Of a stretch of DNA of 64,000 nt, positions 26,397 through 42,173 are shown piece by piece. The stretch comes from Moringa oleifera (taxonomy: Eukaryota > Streptophyta > Magnoliopsida > Brassicales > Moringaceae): assembly GCA_021397835.1 (NCBI GenBank), contig JAJFZO010000575.1, positions 1,307,001 to 1,371,000 on the forward strand. Reading direction: 5' to 3'. Below the pieces are notes generated by a model. It was not told the origin of the DNA. It did no database searches and saw nothing but the letters and a program-made list of their open reading frames with translations. Position numbers and translations under genes: made by a program. How positions within the stretch are numbered: position 1 is the stretch's first letter; each line of letters starts with the position of its first letter.

Positions 26397-27905
26397 TCAT
26401 TGCAAGTTATGCTTTCTTGGAAACAAGTGAAGCATTTTTATTTCTTTTTGCACTTGACCGAATAAGTGTGAGATAATTGCCGCTTTGTAGGTTGGTTGGT
26501 TTGAATTGTAGCAGGAGATCCGGTACTCTGCAATGAAGAAAGTGTCGTACAAAATGGCCATTGATTTAATGATGCTTGTACTGAGCCTGCTACGTTTTGA
26601 GTTGTAATATATAGGAATCCTAAATGTTCAATGTTACATTGTTCTTCCATTGTCCCATCCCCCCTTATGAGGCAAAACATGTCTGCAATGCCTCTCCAAA
26701 TGTATTTGAAATATTATCCTAATTTTCTCTCTAGTGCCATGTGAAGAAGCTGGTTATGCATTTGTTGGCAATGATGATGGAGAAACAAAACTTACTCCAA
26801 CCATGAAAGCAATCTGCAGTTGCAGCTTGGTTCTGTGGGCTATTTGTGGGTCTACATACTTACGGGAAATCAGTAGGGCAAACCTCTACCATATGCAAGG
26901 AGCTAATTGTCTAGCTGGGTAGCCCTTACAGGCAAATGAAGATTAGGGTATGTGTTCTTGCCTTGCAAAAGTACTTGGTTACTTTTTAAGAGTTAATGTT
27001 CAATAGGTTGTGAAGGTAGGCTTAGATTATGCTTTGTCTCCATTGATGGAAGCTGAAAATGGATTATGGCCACTGGCTGGTGGTGTGTGTATGCTGTGTT
27101 TCCTTGATATATTATATTGCTAATGGTTCTTACTTCAGCTGTCTGAGGTAAGGGAATGTGTGCCTCTATTGAAGCAGTGATTGATTGTTTCTCCGAATGG
27201 ACTGCCAACATAGTACACAGCTTTTTGACTTCATGTTTACTGGGCTGCAGAAGCCAGAAAAAGAAAAACCCAATTTCCTAAGAAGGAATTACTGTGTCAA
27301 TTTGTGTAAAAAAGATATTTGATATGAGGATTCCATATTAGGTATAATATGGGAAATTTGTAATAATGTAGCATTGCTATGAAGGTAAAATTATTTTTTA
27401 TTATTTATAATGAAAACTTACTTAACATGTCAAACACTTTCTAATGGATGGAATGGGTTCTTTTAAAATTATTATATTAATTTTAATAAATTATTATATG
27501 TTACATATTTTTAAATAAATATAATTAAAATTAACGCAACTAAAATCAATAAAAAAAATCTGATTTATGTCACATTTGTCAATTTTATTCCTTATATGAT
27601 TATATGTTACACTCAAGGTCCAACATGAAGTCTCAAACTTTAAAATGTTATCTTAAATTTTGAGCTTTTCTGTAAAGTTTGATTTAATTTAAATTAATAA
27701 ATCTAAATTTAGTCAAAAATATTCCTAAAATTTTAAATAACTTCTGCCCTATAAAAAAAAAACAAAATGTAAAAAGGCTCTTCCTTGACTGGGAGAAAGC
27801 CCAAAAGCGGGCTGCTTCCATTACTTCTTCTTTCGCTAAGGAGAAAGGTGTCCCTCTCTTTCTCTGCAGAGCAAGTAGCGTACTGCTGAGGTTTCAATAG
27901 GAAAC
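26397..27905. other. RIN13 3' region, intergenic DNA and TTC4 promoter
   Basis: The first few hundred bases after the RIN13 stop are probably 3' UTR. A 62-codon open frame at 26734-26922 has no recognisable match. From 27.35 kb the DNA is AT-rich, changing at 27.78 kb to the more GC-rich TTC4 leader with a TCTCTTTCTCTGC tract near 27.85 kb. Confidence 0.5.
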
Positions 27906-27909
27906 AGAA

Positions 27910-30618
27910 ATGGCGCTATGGATGGAAACAGGGTCAGAGCCCATGACGGAGACTGAGAAGGCTGACCTCGATGCTATTACTGCTCTCAAAGAATCGGCTG
28001 CCCTTGAACTCAAGGTCGGCCTCCCTCTGTCTTTTCTTTTCGTTTATTTTAATTATCTTTCAAGTTGCATTAGCTTATTATCGTTTACTCTTATGTTGTT
28101 AATTCCTATGCTAATAGTGTAAGATGCCTAGTTCCTAACAACATAACCAAGTTCCGTCATTTGAAACTAGAGTTTACTTGGTGACTGTTCTTCTAACCTT
28201 GATGATTGCACTTTTCTTTATCTGATGCCATGATGCCAACAATATGTCGTGTAATTTAAGTTTTAGTGAACTCTGCTAATTCCTCGTTTTGAGGGTTAAA
28301 GTTGTTGCTTTTCTCTTTTCTTTTTGCACTTCTATTAAATTTTTAAATCTAAGGTCTTTTAGTTTGATTTATTTCATCAAGCTAGTAAGCGGTCTTTTGT
28401 TTATGAACTTGTGGATAAATTTCAAATTCTAATCATTTGATTAGAGATAAATTTGCTAGAAGAGAAAATAAAATTCTTTAAATCATGCCTTTTTGTGGTT
28501 TAATCCTTGTGTTGCAGGAGAAGGGTAACGAGTATGTCAAGATGGGTAAAAAGCACTACTCTGATGCTATTGATTGTTATACAAGAGCCATAAATCAAAA
28601 AGTGTTAAGTGATTCTGAGAATTCAATATTATTTGCAAATAGAGCCCATGTCAATTTACTCCTTGGAAATTACAGACGTGCTCTTACGGATGCTGAGGAG
28701 GCAATTAAACTGTGCCCAAAAAATGTCAAGGTGGTTATCTCTTTTGTTCATATTCTTAGCAAAGCATGCTTGATCAGGATTTGTGGGTTTTCCCCATTTC
28801 TTTTGAATCCTTGTGGACCTGTTGCTTTTTAATTTTTAAGCGATTTCAGTTTTGCACAGGCACTGTATCGAGCTGCCAAAGCATCTTTGCTGTTGAATTT
28901 GTTGAATGAGGCAAAGTTGTTTTGTGAAAGTGGGCTTCAGCATGACCCAAATAATGAGGAACTAAAGAAGATTGCAAGGCAGGTTGATCCAAGGAAACAG
29001 GAGCAGGAACAGCGCGAGTCTGAATCTTCAAAGGCTGTGGCAGATGCTGAGGTTTGATGCACAAACCTAATCAACCACATTTTTGCTTAATAACTGTGCG
29101 TCTCAATGTCCGATGTTCTTTTCTTTTAATTGAAACGATGCAGGATCTTCTTTCTGCAATTGAAGCTAGAGGCTTGAAAATTGGGAAGGGAATGTTTCGA
29201 GAACTTACTGGATTGAGAAAGCCAGTGTTAGATAGAAGTAATATGCTTCACTGGCCAGTTCTTCTTCTTTACGCAGAGGTTATGTCCAGTGACTTCATTG
29301 AGGACTTCTGCGAGACTGACATGTTTTCGGCCCATCTTGATATGATATCCTTTTCAAAATTTCAGATGTGTTTTTCTTTTTCTTTTTTGCTTTCTCTCCC
29401 GTTTATTCTCACTTGGTTTAGATTAAGTTTGCACATTACGTAAATGCTCTTGTATTTGTCTGCATTTTTGTGATGTCCTTAGCTTTCTAACATGTTTTCA
29501 GAAGGTTGTCCACCTTTGCCATGGGATAAAGAAAACAATTACACACGCAAAAGTGTTGAATTGTACTACGAGGTAATCCCTCCCCAGTGATTGTTATATT
29601 TGACTACAATCACCTCGATGTCTGTAAACTGATGGTGAAATCTTGCTTTCAGTTCTTTACTTTTAAGTTCTGCTCTTTTGTCAGGCTGGTGCTGGAGTTT
29701 GTCTGTCAAAGACTGGAATTCTCCATTACCTCCTGGAAGGGACTGCAGCATCTCACTTGGATAGCATTGGCAACAACAATAAAGATGACAGCTCTGCAGG
29801 TACATGTTTAATATGCCCTTCAAATTTTTTCATCTCTGGTTTTTGTTCAATTGTGATAGTCAGGGTTTAGGATCTGAATTTGTCGATATCCCTGTTGTTT
29901 GCTAATCATGCACTTTTCCCATTTAAGGAAGCTGGCATCTTGTGCCCTTGAGTTAACTAGAAAGAAATAAGGCCTGAATTTTTCTCTTATATGTTATGAG
30001 GAGCTATCTCGTCAGCAGTCTCCGGTCATCACCAATGTAGCTTCTTCTCTTCAAAAACTTCCATTGTTTTAGCTACTCAGCTGTATTGCACTTCCTTTCT
30101 CTATCCCTTATTAGGCTTCCTGAGCTGTAATAGCAGTTATGATTATACCACTGTAGTAGAGGGCAAGAAAACGTGTTTGGTTTAAGTGTCCAAGTTGCAT
30201 AGGTCACTTCTTATTTGGAGAAAAAAGAATCTGGTTACCACTTGCTATACGACCATTATCTATCTGAAAGTTTTACTTTCTGTTGTTCCTGGGCCAAAGG
30301 CTCCACCAGATTGGTCAAAGTAAATGAAAAGAAGACTCTCCATGATGTTCTGAAAGAACCAAATTTCATTATACCGGAGATTCCAGGTGCGTCCTAGCAG
30401 GGAATTCCTTGCAAAATCTTATTGAATGCAAGCATGAGGCACAGACACATGCCCAGACACTGGGATTTCCTGTTGCAAGTGAAGCTATGTCCATTATGTT
30501 TCTTTGATCTTCACATTTTCCTCTTTTGGTTGCCTTTTATGCAGTCTTTTATGTTGTTTCGAAACGATCAAGCTTTTATAAAGAGTTCAAAGCTGGAAAA
30601 TGGGCTCCTCCACCATGA
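27910..30618 (+). CDS. TTC4/CNS1-type TPR co-chaperone of HSP90
   Basis: Eight coding exons: 27910-28014, 28518-28730, 28860-29051, 29144-29344, 29492-29572, 29685-29799, 30300-30386, 30545-30618; 355 aa. The family binds HSP90/HSP70 C-termini through three TPR motifs. Here they lie at about residues 36-160: EKGNEYVKMGKKHYSDAIDC, then SILFANRAHVNLLLGNYRRA, then ALYRAAKASLLLNLLNEAKL. After a charged linker comes the TTC4/CNS1 C-terminal domain: WPVLLLYAEVMSSDFIEDFC, MMFSEGCPPLPWDKENNYT, VNEKKTLHDVLKEPNFIIPE, ending FKAGKWAPPP. The length fits the family. The intron after exon 4 is of the minor AT-AC class (separate entry). It resembles Arabidopsis At1g04130. It converges with the AMT1 gene downstream. 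Confidence 0.92.
29345..29491 (+). other. U12-type AT-AC intron in the TTC4 gene
   Basis: The only join that keeps the conserved HLDM/MFSEGCPP frame is GATATG/ATATCCTTTT ... TTTCTAAC/ATGTTTTC. The 5' site ATATCCTTTT is the exact minor-spliceosome AT-AC consensus. A branch-like TCCTTAGC ends about 9 bases before the AC, within the normal U12 spacing. No GT-AG alternative gives the family sequence. Length 147 bases, phase 0. Confidence 0.9.
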
Positions 30619-31277
30619 ACAAGTTTTCTTATCAGATATTGGGAAGTGTGTCTCTTGAAGATAGCAGAGTCACAGACAAGGCAAAGCAAGCATCTTCTCA
30701 GGACCCAGATATTTATGAGTTATTATATGCATTGCACCAACTAGTGCTTGTTCTCCAGCTATTTGGAAATTGGAGGCAAAGTGGCCACGAGGCCACTGCT
30801 ATAAAGGCTCAGCAAGCACAAGGTTTTACTTTGTTGTGAGTTGGGAGTTCATGTCTCAACAGATAGAAGTATCTTTGGTTTGAAAGTGTTCTGGGGTGGA
30901 AGAAAATATCATTTGTATAATTCTGAGCCGTTCAAACTTAACTCACATGCCTGATTTCTCTGGCAGTACTCCTGTCTGCACGCGGTAGAGGCAAGAGATT
31001 TTTTCTAGCAATTTGATTTATCTTAACAAAGTACTTGGTCACAGAGCCTTGACTTGAAACAGCAGTGTTAAAACAGTGAATAGACATTGCTTATTCAGCT
31101 AATATCTATTGAACTAGCATTTATGAGACTGATAACGATGGGCAATGATCAAAATTGTCTTTTGTTCAACATGCATCGATAATCTGATGACATAGTTACG
31201 AAAGAATATTCATAAAGCATGTTGGATTTATTGAATACCAGATCTTGTAACATCTCTGAGGCTAAACTTAATCACCT
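30619..31277. other. Convergent intergenic region TTC4/AMT1
   Basis: About 660 bases between two stop codons facing each other; probably overlapping or abutting 3' UTRs. Nothing else was recognised. Confidence 0.5.
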
Positions 31278-32753
31278 TCAAGCAGCATTTGACCAGACGC
31301 CCAGTTGCTTATATTTATCATCTGAAGCATTGAACTCATAAGCAAGCCCTCCATGGCTTGTCATGTCTAGTCCTGCCATCTCCTCGTCGGGTGTGATCCT
31401 CAGCAGCCTCAACTTCTTCAGAACAAAGAACAGAGTCCCCATAGTGACGCTAACCCAAGCAACGATCACCAGAATCTGCAGAGCATGTGCTGCCAGCAGT
31501 CTTGCACCACCTCCCATGAACAACCCATATGGCCTGCCAGGCAGATTTGGATAAACCTCATTGACATATGTTTCTTTTGCAAACAAAGCGGTGAATATGA
31601 TTCCCCAGCAGCCGCATCCTCCGTGGAGCTGTGCAGCCTCCAGTGGGTCGTCGTAATGGCATATCTCGGCGAGCTTGTTGCACCCAATGAGAACCCAGGC
31701 TGCAACAAACCCACAGATGACTGCAGCCCAAGGGTCAACAACGGAACAGCCACCGGTGATTGCAGCGAACCCACCGAGCAAGCCATTGCAGACATCGATC
31801 ACGTTCCAGTGACCAACCAAGAGGCGTTTCCCGAAGAGAGTGGTCAATGCGGCGGTGGAACCAGCAAGTGTGGTGGTTACAGCAGTTCTGCCGATTGCGC
31901 TCCATTGACCGTAGTAGGATCCGTTTGCACCGTAAGCTTTCAGGATGTTGAGGAAGGAGCCTGGATTGAAGCCATACCATCCGAACCACAACAAGAATGT
32001 GCCCAAGACGACCAAAGTGCCACTGTGTCCACGTAGAGGCGCAGGCTTGCCGGCATGATCGAACCTGCCGATGCGTGGCCCTTCAATGAATGCACCCCAC
32101 AACCCAGCAATGGCACCGACCAAGTGAACCACGCCGGAGCCAGCAAAGTCGATAACCCCAGATCCGAACAAGAGGTTATGTGACCTTGCAGGACTAGCCC
32201 ACCCATCAACAGACCAGAACCAGTGAGATACGACAGGGTACACCAAGCCAGTCAAGAAAGATGAATAACACAAATAAGCAACAAACTGTGTTCTTTCTGC
32301 AATGGAACCACTAGTGATCCCGGCAGCTGCAATGGCGAAAGCCCACTGGTAGAGAAAGAAAGGGTAATCAAAAGCCGATGAAGGGACGCCGCTCAAGCCA
32401 AAGAAATGCTGGCCGATGAAACCATTAGATGGTGTTCCAAAAGCCAGAGCAAACCCGAAGGCGTAGTAGAAAAGGCCACCGGCAGCGGCGTCGATGACAT
32501 TGGTGAGCATGATGTTCATCGTGTTCTTGGCACGCACAGAGCCAGCACATAGCATGGCAAAACCAAGCTGCATGGCAAAGACAAGGTACGCAGAGAAGAG
32601 AAGGTAGGTGTTGTCGACTGCATAGCCTGCGTCGATGAACTTACCAGACACAGCCTCAAAACGACCACATATGTACTCCGCCGCGGCCGTGGCATTGGCA
32701 GCGCCACCCAGCAGAGGACGGAGATCATCGGCAGAGCAGGCCATGGACGCCAT
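31278..32753 (-). CDS. AMT1-type high-affinity ammonium transporter
   Basis: Intronless, 491 aa. It takes up ammonium across the plasma membrane as a trimer of 11-helix subunits. Family landmarks: [20 protein letters not shown] (first helix), [43 protein letters not shown] (with the first of the pore histidines), [15 protein letters not shown], and [10 protein letters not shown] with the second pore histidine. The C-terminal tail has GLDMTSHGG, containing the threonine that is phosphorylated in Arabidopsis AMT1;1 to shut the trimer. An intronless gene of about 500 codons is usual for the AMT1 clade. Coding sequence is clearly more GC-rich than the surroundings. Which AMT1 paralogue it is cannot be settled here. 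Confidence 0.95.
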   Translation of the reverse strand: MASMACSADDLRPLLGGAANATAAAEYICGRFEAVSGKFIDAGYAVDNTYLLFSAYLVFAMQLGFAMLCAGSVRAKNTMNIMLTNVIDAAAGGLFYYAFGFALAFGTPSNGFIGQHFFGLSGVPSSAFDYPFFLYQWAFAIAAAGITSGSIAERTQFVAYLCYSSFLTGLVYPVVSHWFWSVDGWASPARSHNLLFGSGVIDFAGSGVVHLVGAIAGLWGAFIEGPRIGRFDHAGKPAPLRGHSGTLVVLGTFLLWFGWYGFNPGSFLNILKAYGANGSYYGQWSAIGRTAVTTTLAGSTAALTTLFGKRLLVGHWNVIDVCNGLLGGFAAITGGCSVVDPWAAVICGFVAAWVLIGCNKLAEICHYDDPLEAAQLHGGCGCWGIIFTALFAKETYVNEVYPNLPGRPYGLFMGGGARLLAAHALQILVIVAWVSVTMGTLFFVLKKLRLLRITPDEEMAGLDMTSHGGLAYEFNASDDKYKQLGVWSNAA

Positions 32754-32814
32754 CGGAATGGAAGAGAGAAAGAGAAAGGGGGATTGGATCTGTGGGGTCT
32801 TCTCCAGATGTGGT

Positions 32815-32835
32815 GGGGAGGCTATATGAGGAGCA
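32815..32835 (-). promoter_or_regulatory. TATA-like element of the AMT1 gene
   Basis: CTCATATAGCC on the minus strand, about 70 bases upstream of the start codon, in the expected range for a plant TATA box with a short leader. Confidence 0.4.
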
Positions 32836-32839
32836 GAAA

Positions 32840-34265
32840 CAGTGAATCTAAAAGAGATTTCAGGCGGGGAATTTGCCTAAGATAGAGAATCGGTGTGGAA
32901 TATTTCGGACTTCTTAACTTGGAAAATTGTGAAGAGCGTTTAATAGAGAGTTTGTAACTGATTATGTGGATGGGAAAGGCTCGTCAGAAGCCAGATCTTC
33001 TGATGGTGAAGCGCTCAATGATCAGAGTGAGATTCCAGGATTAACAACTATGGCTTCACTGTCCTTTCATGTTGCTGGGGATGGAACTTTAAGGGGATTA
33101 TTTGGGTAAGAAGAACACTTACTCCTTTCCTGTTTTGAATGCCTTGAAATTGGAAGTGAAAGCTATTGTGTTTGCCTTCCATGTAGAATTAATTGACCTT
33201 CCATGTCAAGTGAATGGATGCCATGTATCAGAAAGCTTTGGAGATTTTAGTACTGATGGTGAGAGGGGGGAGGGAAGAACAAGATGACGAGAGAATAAAT
33301 TTGTTGTCAACTCTGTTAGCCGAGGAGGAAAATGACGATGAGAGAATAAATTAATTCTGTTAAGCAGCTGTAACTTACTAGAATTTTCAAAAATTCTGGT
33401 ATCATAAGTTGGGAGGTTCAAACTTTATATCTATTATTAATATTAAATATTTAATTATTATTATTATTAAATAAAAATTAGATATTTTGTTTTCTATTTA
33501 ACTTTTAATTTTTTATTAAAGTCGTGGAAGTTAGACACTTTAATTATCTGAATTTATTTTTAAAAAATTATCATAATAAATAATTTTTTCAAATTTAATA
33601 AAAATATATATAATATAAATATTTTTAAAAATCAAAATAATTATGTAAATAATAATAATTACAAACAAAAGTTTACATGAAAAATCTAACAAAATTAATT
33701 TTAAAAATTAATATATCTCATGATATTTTTAAAAAATCAAAAATTTTATTTATCTTGATTTTACTAATATTTTAGAAAAACATTAACATTTATCATTAAA
33801 CTTTTTTCTTTTTTCTTTTAAATACCAACATTAATTTAACTTAACCAAACAATAATTCTAATCAACAAAAAAATATATATATATATTTCCTCACTCCAAT
33901 CCAAGCAATTGTTATTCTGTTAAATGAAATGCCGTGAAAGCCATTTGTAGCCATTATGGTCATGATATCACTCGATAAATAGATTTCTGAGCTCATCTCA
34001 AAGAGAAAGACAAATTGCAACCACAATGGTCATCACAACTATTGATAGTAGACTGGGAGCACATCTCAAAATCTTAATACTATGCCACACACAGGCAACA
34101 TGCCATAAAGTTATTAGTAATAGAACCTGACCAATTCATGTATCAAAACCCATCAACTGCAACCCAGTCTGAGTTGATAAAAGGGATGCACTTCCAGTTG
34201 ATTACAAGGATAGCAATGGGAAGAAAATTTGTCGTTTCATGGGAGCCGTGTGTGCCTCCATTGAA
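32840..34265. other. AMT1 upstream region and GSNOR 3' flank
   Basis: No gene seen. 33420-33900 is strongly AT-rich. 33030-33300 is less so, but its frames are not recognisable. 34000-34265 probably holds the 3' UTR of the alcohol dehydrogenase gene. Confidence 0.5.
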
Positions 34266-34269
34266 CACC

Positions 34270-37616
<3,347 letters not shown>

Positions 37617-39290
37617 TGATGAGAATCAGACCACAAAATAACAGAAAGACGAAATGTGGAGATAGAGTAGACAAGCACAAGTGAGGTTACATATAGAACA
37701 ATGCCTTTGGTGGCTTCGTTATCAACATCCTGTAGAGCGGTTCGGACTCGGTAGCCGGCTTCGCTGATTCGGGTCTTGTCCGGTTCTACTCCAATAAACA
37801 CAAACAGTAAGCATATCAATCATATTAAGTGAAGAACCAACGCTGACACACCTCAAAATTAAGAGAGATTTGGGCTGAACTTCTATAATGTTGTCCAGAC
37901 AGTACTGAGAAACTTCTGTTTCGGCCCAAATCAGGCATGAACACACACAGCCCATGGAAACACGTATCCTTGGGCTCAAAAAATTTCCAAATTACGGACA
38001 GTGAAGAGAGATTTCTCCATATGTGGACCGAAAAGCTAGCCTAGGCATGCCGTGATTAAAGGTGAAATTGTAGACCCAAAAAAGCTGAAAGGTTAAAATA
38101 CCTGTTCGGTGACCGTGAAAATGTCCAGATCGAGCAGCTTGAAAAGGAATGATGGTTTTTGTCTGATGCATTAGCGTTGTTGAAAAATATTTAAAAAATC
38201 CATATACAAAGAACCGGAGATCTTGATGTCGATATAAATTAATTTAAATTATGTCAATCATATAACCACAGCATGCCACGGAGTGATGTGGCCCAGATAC
38301 TATGAAAATGCTGATAATCTTCAAAGACAAAGATTTTTTTATTTTATTTTTTATTTTTTGAAAAGAGAAACAAACAGAGGAAAAGGAAGAAAATCTGCTC
38401 GTCTTATTTGGGAGATATTTGATCCGATCTTTGCACGCGGGGCGCACGCGCGGGATCTACGAAAACATCCATGGGAAGGAACCAACGACAGCGCAGCCTG
38501 ACAGTACGTACCTGTGTGGGCTCCTTCAAGATCATGACACCCGGTCAAACAGGTGGTGTCCAGGGGCCAATAAGGAAACGCCAGGTGATCTCCGTCAGGC
38601 AGATGATTCAGTCAACCCTTTGACCAGGGGACTTCTCTTCCCTTCCATGCCTGCTCAGTAATGCCCTTTTTTAAGCAATTTATTTACAACCCCACTAACC
38701 TAAAACCGTTGTCGTTTTGCCTGTCTGGCCCAGATGAAACCAATTGTCCTCACCATAGTAATTCAATTTTTACGAAAAAATATTTAATTGTACAAAAAAA
38801 ATCTAGGATTGTGAATGCCCATCTCTCTTGCTTATTGAATGACAATGGAATAGCCTACTTAACTTTGTGGGTAACAGTTAAGTAAAAAACCGATCATGAA
38901 ATATGAACTCAAAGGCCCAAAAAGAAGAATTTCTTCCCTAACTAAACAACATGTTGATGACTTACAAAATCAAGATAAAGAAGAAAAATGTTTGATGGGT
39001 GGAGAAACTAAACTTTGGAGAGTAGGTCTTGGTGGGTTTAACTTGATATATATGATTAGGACTAAGGTTGATGTGATTAATGGAGAAAAGCCCATAAGCT
39101 AATAAGCAATAAGATGCAGTGCCCTGGAGCCTATATATATCTAAGGCATCTTATCCTGCTTGCAAAACCGAGATATTCCTTTTCCTTTTTCCCTCCATCA
39201 CTAAACTCACAAAACGCACATATCCAAAAAAAATCTGTGTTCTTCTTCCGCTAACCCTATTCTTCTTCTTCATTCGGGTCTCGTCAGTGG
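37617..39290. other. Divergent promoter region GSNOR/cupin
   Basis: About 1.7 kb between two start codons pointing away from each other. 37700-37800 is GC-richer and open on the minus strand (VRTALQDVDNEATKGIVLY), not identified; it may be GSNOR leader. TATATATATC at about 39131-39140 could be the cupin TATA region. 38160-38400 is AT-rich. No transposon ends seen. Confidence 0.45.
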
Positions 39291-39774
39291 ATGGTCTGTG
39301 GCATGGCTGATAATCTGAGAATTATCGTGGAGAGAAACCCATCGGAGTCTCGGCTGTCTGAATTAAACATCAAGTTTTGGCCAAAGTAAACCACTCTTTC
39401 TCTTTCTTCGATATGTATGGTAGGAATGCAGAAGAAAAATTAATTTACATATGGGTGTTTGTTGTTTTTTGTTGGGTTTTTGATATGAGTTTGTTTTGTT
39501 GGTTTTCTGTTCTTTTTTGTGTTGTTGGTTTGTGTGGAAAAGATGGGGATGCTCACCTGGGAAGTACCAGCTGAAGTTTGACGCAGAAGAGACATGTTAT
39601 CTGCTGAAAGGGAAAGTGAAGGCATACCCGAAAGGGTCATCCGAATATGTAGAGTTCGGAGCCGGAGATCTTGTGATCATCCCGAAGGGGCTTAGCTGCA
39701 CTTGGGACGTCTCCGTTGCCGTCGATAAACACTACAAATTTGAGTCAACAACAACATCGTCTTCTTCTTCTTAG
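39291..39774 (+). CDS. Small single-domain cupin (cupin_3/DUF861 type)
   Basis: Two exons. Exon 1 ends at 39385 and exon 2 runs 39543-39774; joined in phase 2 through lysine in PKWGCSPG. Two in-frame starts are possible, 39291 (108 aa) and 39303 (104 aa). The second gives MADNLRIIVERNPSE, which looks more like relatives. The beta-barrel core reads SPGKYQLKFDAEETCYLLKG, then VEFGAGDLVIIPKGLSCTWD and HYKFES, with a serine tail. Such RmlC-like cupins are common in plants; a reaction is not established for this type. The canonical metal-binding histidines are largely missing, so catalysis is uncertain. It points away from GSNOR and converges on the AMBRA1-like gene. Confidence 0.88.
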
Positions 39775-42173
39775 CCTTCTTGTTATTAGAACTTAGCTTT
39801 GTTATTGATTTTTGATAATCTTTCGATAGAGTTATTATTCTTTCACATTTATTCGAAGCTTTATCTTTCTCTCCGTTTCTTTTTGGGTTGTGGATGAACT
39901 CTCTTTAGTCAAAGAAAGAGAAAACAATCTGTCAACACATGTCCTATTCAAACCAATCTTCTTCACGTCCTTAAATAACCTTTTAGTGTTTCTTTGACCG
40001 GTCAAATCTTGATATTTCCCCGGCCTGAATCTATGGCAGAGATTAGCACCACGCACGCCATCACCTGCTCTCTCTTCAGTAACGCTGCATCTTCTTTGAG
40101 TCCCACAAACTGAAATAAAATGAAATAAAATAATATTATTGATAAACAGTTTCGAATAATAATTTTAACAAGCAGTTGAGAATATTTGAAACTTTTTGAA
40201 AGGTGCCATCATAGAGATTAGGTGACGGACTTACAGTAGGGAGTTAAAAGTGGCAGTGGATACTGAATATAAAAAGATTCCACTACAGGATGGATAAGGG
40301 CAAAGGGCTTCAAGTCAAAAGGTTGGTAAGAATAGGCCATGGGTTTTAACAGTTGGAGAGGAATATACCGATGTCACTGGCAATAGTACTATACCCTCTT
40401 CTAGGAGGGTAGGGTCTGCTTGCTTTAGCTGGATGTACTGCAACTTCTTAACTTATTGATGACATTCCACAGTCCGCTTATCTTCAAACAAAAGGGCCTG
40501 TGCCACTTCCTCGGTTGTTTTTTAGTATCCTTTTCAATTCGGACATTTCCAATTCAAAGGGATCACATGCGTTTTACTCTCTTCGAGGCCTCATGGCAAG
40601 GCTTCCCTGTAAGCTTGGATCAACCATACACCTCTGATCTCTCCGATAAGAGATTCATGTAGCAAGAGATTCCGGCAACTTTTGAATCATGCCGTCAAGG
40701 GCATGCTTCTGTTTTCTCTGTTTACTTCAAAAGCAGAAAAGGCGGAGCTTGTGTGGACTATGTCATCTGCAAGCAGGTAAAATAATGCAGACATATAACC
40801 AAGCAGAAAGAGCTGTCCGCTTGGTTCATTCAGGCAGGCACCTTGTTTCCCCTTATGCCATGTCATGCTCCATGTAGTTCCCGTTCAAAAGGGGAAACCA
40901 ACAAGGGACAACCAACAAGTTCAGTGTCCTAATCCATATTTGTATCTGGATCACAATATTGATGACAAACAAACCCGAGAAAAAGACCGAGTGCATAGTC
41001 AAAATGAAATTATAATGCTAGGAAACTGACGCAGATTAGCATATCATGTGTATGCAGCCCAACAGCTTTCCAAGTTTGGTGATTTCTTTTCACAAGATAA
41101 TTTTCTCACATCGAAAGAAAGATAGCTCCGGATGTAGTAGGAAAAATAGAATATGAGAAAAAATACATAAAAACTTGAGTTACAATACAACTAAAGCAAA
41201 ATATTTTACAATTTGGTACATAAATTAGAACATAATAAGAAAATTTCTTGATTGAAGGATATTAAAATGTCAGAAAACTCCAGCACTTCCTCTAGTCAAG
41301 CACATGTCACTTCGGTGGAGTACTGATTAACATAACTCTGCCAAAGCAGAAGCATAAACTGGCCTAGCACCTGGTCAATTAGAGAATTCATACTTCAATT
41401 AGCAGCCATGAGTTCAAAGGAAATTTTTAGATAAAAAGGCATCTGTAGTTTATGGGAACAGAACATGCTGAATAAAAAAAAAGATTCTGCCAAAAAGTAA
41501 TAAAGTGGAGAGAGAAAAGAAAAAGAAAAAACAGAGGGAGTTAAGATTAGAGAACTGTACCACCCAAGCTAAATAGTGCAGCTTATGTATGAAGTTCGAT
41601 CACTGATATCTAGCATTCTAGTGCATATGTCTGCAACTGCAACCAGCAAGAATAACTATTAACCAACCACAAGTTCCCAACACACAAAACCAAATTGTCA
41701 ATACTCTTAGTAACAATTGCAGGAGGGCACCAATGAAATCCATAAAGAAAGTTAAATAGGAATCTGATTTTCTGGCAGCAGCAAAGTCAGCACAAATACT
41801 TTGCAAAGACATCTTGCTATTTCTTTTTTGAATGTGGTTTTGTTTAGCACTTGAAAAAAAAAATGACAGAAGCTGAATGACAATGTGGATCATGAGCTAA
41901 ACCTATACCATCTGAAAGGAAAACAAGCAACTTCTGCATTTTTAGAATAAATTATTAAACTGATCACCCGAAAGTTATTTGCAACTTCAAAGCAAGAAAT
42001 TTCAACCCAAAATTAAACACGGGGAAAATCTTCAGATGACAAAATTATTGTTTTCCTTTAATCTCAATGAAAAGGAAACCAATAAAATCTCCACATATTC
42101 TTGTCATTATACCACAAAATGTGAAGGTGAGAAAGCTTATGGGGACACAAAAAAGAATATACAGCAACCTTGC
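39775..42173. other. Intergenic region cupin/AMBRA1-like
   Basis: No gene identified. 40200-40900 is less AT-rich than its flanks and has short open frames without recognisable content. 41100-41300 is AT-rich. The last few hundred bases before 42174 are probably the AMBRA1-like 3' UTR. Confidence 0.5.

Noticed and set aside
31485..32036. 183-codon plus-strand open frame
   Set aside because: Antisense shadow of the GC-rich AMT1 coding region.
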